Assembly: GCF_009902005.1 (NCBI RefSeq)
Contig: NZ_WUTT01000001.1
Location: 809,601-873,600 of the forward strand
Length of the DNA: 64,000 bases
Direction of reading: 5' to 3'
DNA from: Halomonas alimentaria
GTDB lineage: Bacteria; Pseudomonadota; Gammaproteobacteria; Pseudomonadales; Halomonadaceae
Below the pieces are notes generated by a model that saw nothing but the letters and a program-made list of their open reading frames with translations, searched no databases and was not told the DNA's origin. The position numbers and the translations under genes are program-made. Below, piece by piece: positions 62,082 through 64,000 of the stretch (its first letter is position 1; each line of letters starts with the position of its first letter).

Positions 62082-62483
62082 TCAGCCGATGGCAGCTACG
62101 CCGGCGCGGGCGATCTGCACGTCCTGGTCGGGCTTGACGCCGGAGATGCCGACGGTGCCGGCGACCTCGCCGTCCACCAGCACCGGCACGCCACCGGCCA
62201 GCAGCGACTGCATGGGGGCGGTGACGAAGGCGGTGCGGCCGCCGTTGATCATCTCCTCGAAGGCCTGGGTCTCGCGGCGGCCGATGGCGGCATTGCGGGC
62301 CTTCTGGGCGGCCACCTCGGCGCTGAAGGGCGGGGCTGCGTCCATGCGGCGCAGGCCGAGCAGGTGGCCGCCGTCGTCGGCCACGGCGATGGTTACGCCC
62401 CAGCCGTTGGCCTCGGCCTCCTGCTGGGCGGCATCGAGGATGGCGTTGACGTCGGTCAGGGTCAGGGCTGGCTTGGTCTTCAT
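62082..62483 (-). CDS. glcG: GlcG/HbpS-family protein of the glycolate oxidase operon
   Basis: A 133-residue GlcG/HbpS-like protein: LTDVNAILDAAQQEAEANG, VTIAVADDGGHLLGLRRMDA, and GVPVLVDGEVAGTVGISGVK. HbpS binds haem; GlcG is coded with glycolate oxidase in many bacteria and its role is unclear. It is 62 bases downstream of glcF on the same strand and is probably the last gene of glcDEFG. Confidence 0.9.
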   Translation of the reverse strand: MKTKPALTLTDVNAILDAAQQEAEANGWGVTIAVADDGGHLLGLRRMDAAPPFSAEVAAQKARNAAIGRRETQAFEEMINGGRTAFVTAPMQSLLAGGVPVLVDGEVAGTVGISGVKPDQDVQIARAGVAAIG

Positions 62484-62545
62484 GAGCGGTATTCCTCTTT
62501 GTGATGGAACGCTGTTGCAGGGGGAAACAAGCTCGGAGGCGGGCG

Positions 62546-63778
62546 CTAGGCGAGCGCCTCATCCACGATCTCTATCCAGTGGCGCACCTCGGTGCGGTTG
62601 GCGCCATTGAGGTGGGTCTGGCAACCGATGTTGGCGGTGACGATCACCTCGGGATTGCCGGCCTCGAGGTTGTCGAGCTTGTTGTCGCGCAGCTGCTTCG
62701 AGAGCTCCGGCTGGGTGATGGAGTAGGTACCCGCCGAGCCACAGCAGAGGTGGGCGTCGGCCACCGGGGTCAGCGCGAAGCCGAGCCGGGTCAGCACGCC
62801 CTCCACGGCGCCGCCGAGCTTCTGGGCGTGCTGCAGGGTGCAGGGGCAGTGGAAGGCTAGCCGGCGGCCCTGTTTTACCTCGAGGTCGTCCAGGGCCTCG
62901 TCGCGGAGCACCTCGACCAGGTCCTTCGCCAGCTCGCTCACCCGGGCAGCCTTGTCGGCGTAGTCGGGGTCGTCGGCGAGGATCTCGGCGTACTCCTTGA
63001 CGAAGGCGCCGCAGCCGCTGGCGGTCTGCACGATCGCCTCGGCGCCGGATTCGATATGCGGCCACCAGGCGTCGATGTTGGCCCGCGCCCGGGCACGCCC
63101 CTCGTCCTGGGCGTTGAGGTGGAAGTCGATGGCGCCGCAGCAGCCGGCCTCGGCCACCGGAGTCAGCCCGATGCCGAGGCGATCCAGCACCCGGGCGGTG
63201 GCGGCGTTGGTGTTGGGCGAGAGCCCCGGCTGCACGCAGCCCTCCAGGATCAGCATCTGGCGGGCGTGGCGGCTGCCTTCGGGGCGCTTTCCGGCATCCA
63301 CCGGGGCGGGAGGCATCTTGTCCCTGAGCACGCCCGGCACCAGCGGCCTGAAGGTGAGGCCCAGCTTGAATAGCGCCTGGAAGCGCTTCGGCTCCACCAG
63401 CGCCTTGCGCAGGCCATAGCGCAGTGCGCGCTCCGATGCCTTGCGTGGCACCCGGCGCTCGACCTCGGCGCGGCCGATATTGATCAGCTTGTGGTACTCC
63501 ACCCCCGAGGGGCAGGTGGTCTCGCAGTTGAGGCAGGTGAGGCAGCGGTCGAGGTGGAGCCGGGTCTCCTCGGTCACCTTGTCGCTGCCCTCGGGGGCCT
63601 CGAGCATCTCCTTGATCAGGTAGATGCGCCCGCGCGGGCCGTCGCGCTCGTCCCCCAGCAGCTGGTAGGTGGGGCAGGTGGCGTTGCAGAAGCCGCAGTG
63701 CACGCAGGTGCGCAGCACCCGATCTGCCTCGCGGATATGCGGCTTCTGGAGGTCTTCCGCGGTGAAGTGCGTCTGCAT
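62546..63778 (-). CDS. glcF: Glycolate oxidase iron-sulfur subunit GlcF
   Basis: A 410-residue GlcF. Two [4Fe-4S] motifs are at the N-terminus: CVHCGFCNATCP and CLTCLNCETTCP. Two CCG-type domains follow, with GCCGAIDFHLNAQDEGRA and HLCCGSAGTYSITQPELS. It carries electrons from the GlcD/GlcE flavin subunits to the respiratory chain during glycolate oxidation to glyoxylate. The ATG at 63778 lies 19 bases after the glcE stop. Confidence 0.95.
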   Translation of the reverse strand: MQTHFTAEDLQKPHIREADRVLRTCVHCGFCNATCPTYQLLGDERDGPRGRIYLIKEMLEAPEGSDKVTEETRLHLDRCLTCLNCETTCPSGVEYHKLINIGRAEVERRVPRKASERALRYGLRKALVEPKRFQALFKLGLTFRPLVPGVLRDKMPPAPVDAGKRPEGSRHARQMLILEGCVQPGLSPNTNAATARVLDRLGIGLTPVAEAGCCGAIDFHLNAQDEGRARARANIDAWWPHIESGAEAIVQTASGCGAFVKEYAEILADDPDYADKAARVSELAKDLVEVLRDEALDDLEVKQGRRLAFHCPCTLQHAQKLGGAVEGVLTRLGFALTPVADAHLCCGSAGTYSITQPELSKQLRDNKLDNLEAGNPEVIVTANIGCQTHLNGANRTEVRHWIEIVDEALA

Positions 63779-63797
63779 GGTGGCGTCTCCCCGTGTC

Positions 63798-64000
63798 TCA
63801 GAATGCCGCGTAGAGCCGGCCCGGGTTGAAGATCCCCTTGGGGTCCAGCTGGGTCTTGAGGTTGCGGTGGTACTTCTCGACCACCGGGTCGAGCGGGGTG
63901 AAGGGTTCGTCCACCGCCTTGCCGCCGGCGCCTCGCCAGCAGGTGGCGTGGCCTCCGGCCCGGCGTGCCACCGCACGGATCGCCTCGGCGTCGGCGTCGC
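63798..64000 (-). CDS. glcE: Glycolate oxidase FAD-binding subunit GlcE (partial, C-terminus)
   Basis: The last 66 residues of an FAD-linked oxidase ending LDPKGIFNPGRLYAAF. This C-terminus is characteristic of the GlcD/GlcE flavoproteins, and the position just before glcF identifies it as GlcE. The rest of the gene is beyond the window edge. Confidence 0.88.
   Translation of the reverse strand, partial: DADAEAIRAVARRAGGHATCWRGAGGKAVDEPFTPLDPVVEKYHRNLKTQLDPKGIFNPGRLYAAF

Overview
The window looks like chromosome from a halophilic or halotolerant gammaproteobacterium, most likely the Halomonas group. The base composition is high in G+C, and there are many sodium-coupled and TRAP-type carriers (two SSS symporters, a BCCT carrier, a DctPQM TRAP system and a TAXI TRAP system). 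An OsmB-like lipoprotein and single-gene metabolic loci with divergent LysR regulators fit the same picture. This assignment rests on gene content and composition only. I see no rRNA, tRNA, CRISPR array, insertion sequence or prophage. Many long open frames lie antisense to real genes and are G+C shadows.

Layout. 0-5.7 kb: a partial SSS symporter, a divergent EamA exporter/LysR pair, and selO. 5.7-13.5 kb: katG, a LysR/mmsA divergent pair, a YbaY-like lipoprotein, an AhpD-like protein and an AT-richer HNH endonuclease. 13.6-15.9 kb: a TPP riboswitch whose P1 helix abuts the start codon of an SSS symporter, translationally coupled to a Cys-less TenA. 15.9-18.5 kb: a HigB/HigA toxin-antitoxin pair with a perfect palindromic operator, then ilvD. 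18.5-27.2 kb: ttrBCA (tetrathionate-reductase family molybdoenzyme), followed past a terminator by a PhnD/PhnC/PhnE-type ABC importer with a double-length permease. 27.3-35.6 kb: a DctPQM TRAP operon, an AT-rich tandem-repeat array, lhgO (L-2-hydroxyglutarate oxidase), then a TAXI TRAP operon with DUF1850. 35.7-40.4 kb: an LEA-like 11-mer-repeat lipoprotein, purEK, a UbiA-type prenyltransferase without a canonical ATG start, and a cation/proton antiporter. 40.5-44.8 kb: a histidine/arginine-type ABC importer and astE. 45.0-48.3 kb: a methyltransferase, then an octahaem cytochrome c plus a membrane cytochrome b. 48.4-53.2 kb: a tartrate dehydrogenase-like enzyme/LysR pair, an OsmB-like lipoprotein, a GT4 glycosyltransferase and a VTT-domain protein. 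53.3-58.9 kb: a gamma-butyrobetaine-hydroxylase-like dioxygenase, a LysR, a threonine aldolase, mtfA and a GNAT-nitrilase fusion. 58.9-64 kb: an EamA exporter, a BCCT carrier, a small periplasmic protein, and glcE(partial)-glcF-glcG.

How the genes fit together. Two unrelated redox modules resemble tetrathionate reductases: a Mo-dependent TtrBCA, and an octahaem cytochrome with a membrane cytochrome b. The solute-binding protein after ttrBCA belongs to the fold used by the TtrS tetrathionate sensor, so the neighbouring importer may handle a sulfur or other oxyanion. LhgO beside the TAXI TRAP operon suggests import and oxidation of 2-hydroxyglutarate. The dioxygenase and PLP aldolase at 53-56 kb carry the two reaction types needed to turn hydroxytrimethyllysine into carnitine. 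The riboswitch, symporter and TenA form a thiamine-pyrimidine salvage unit. The basic-amino-acid importer next to astE points to arginine use.
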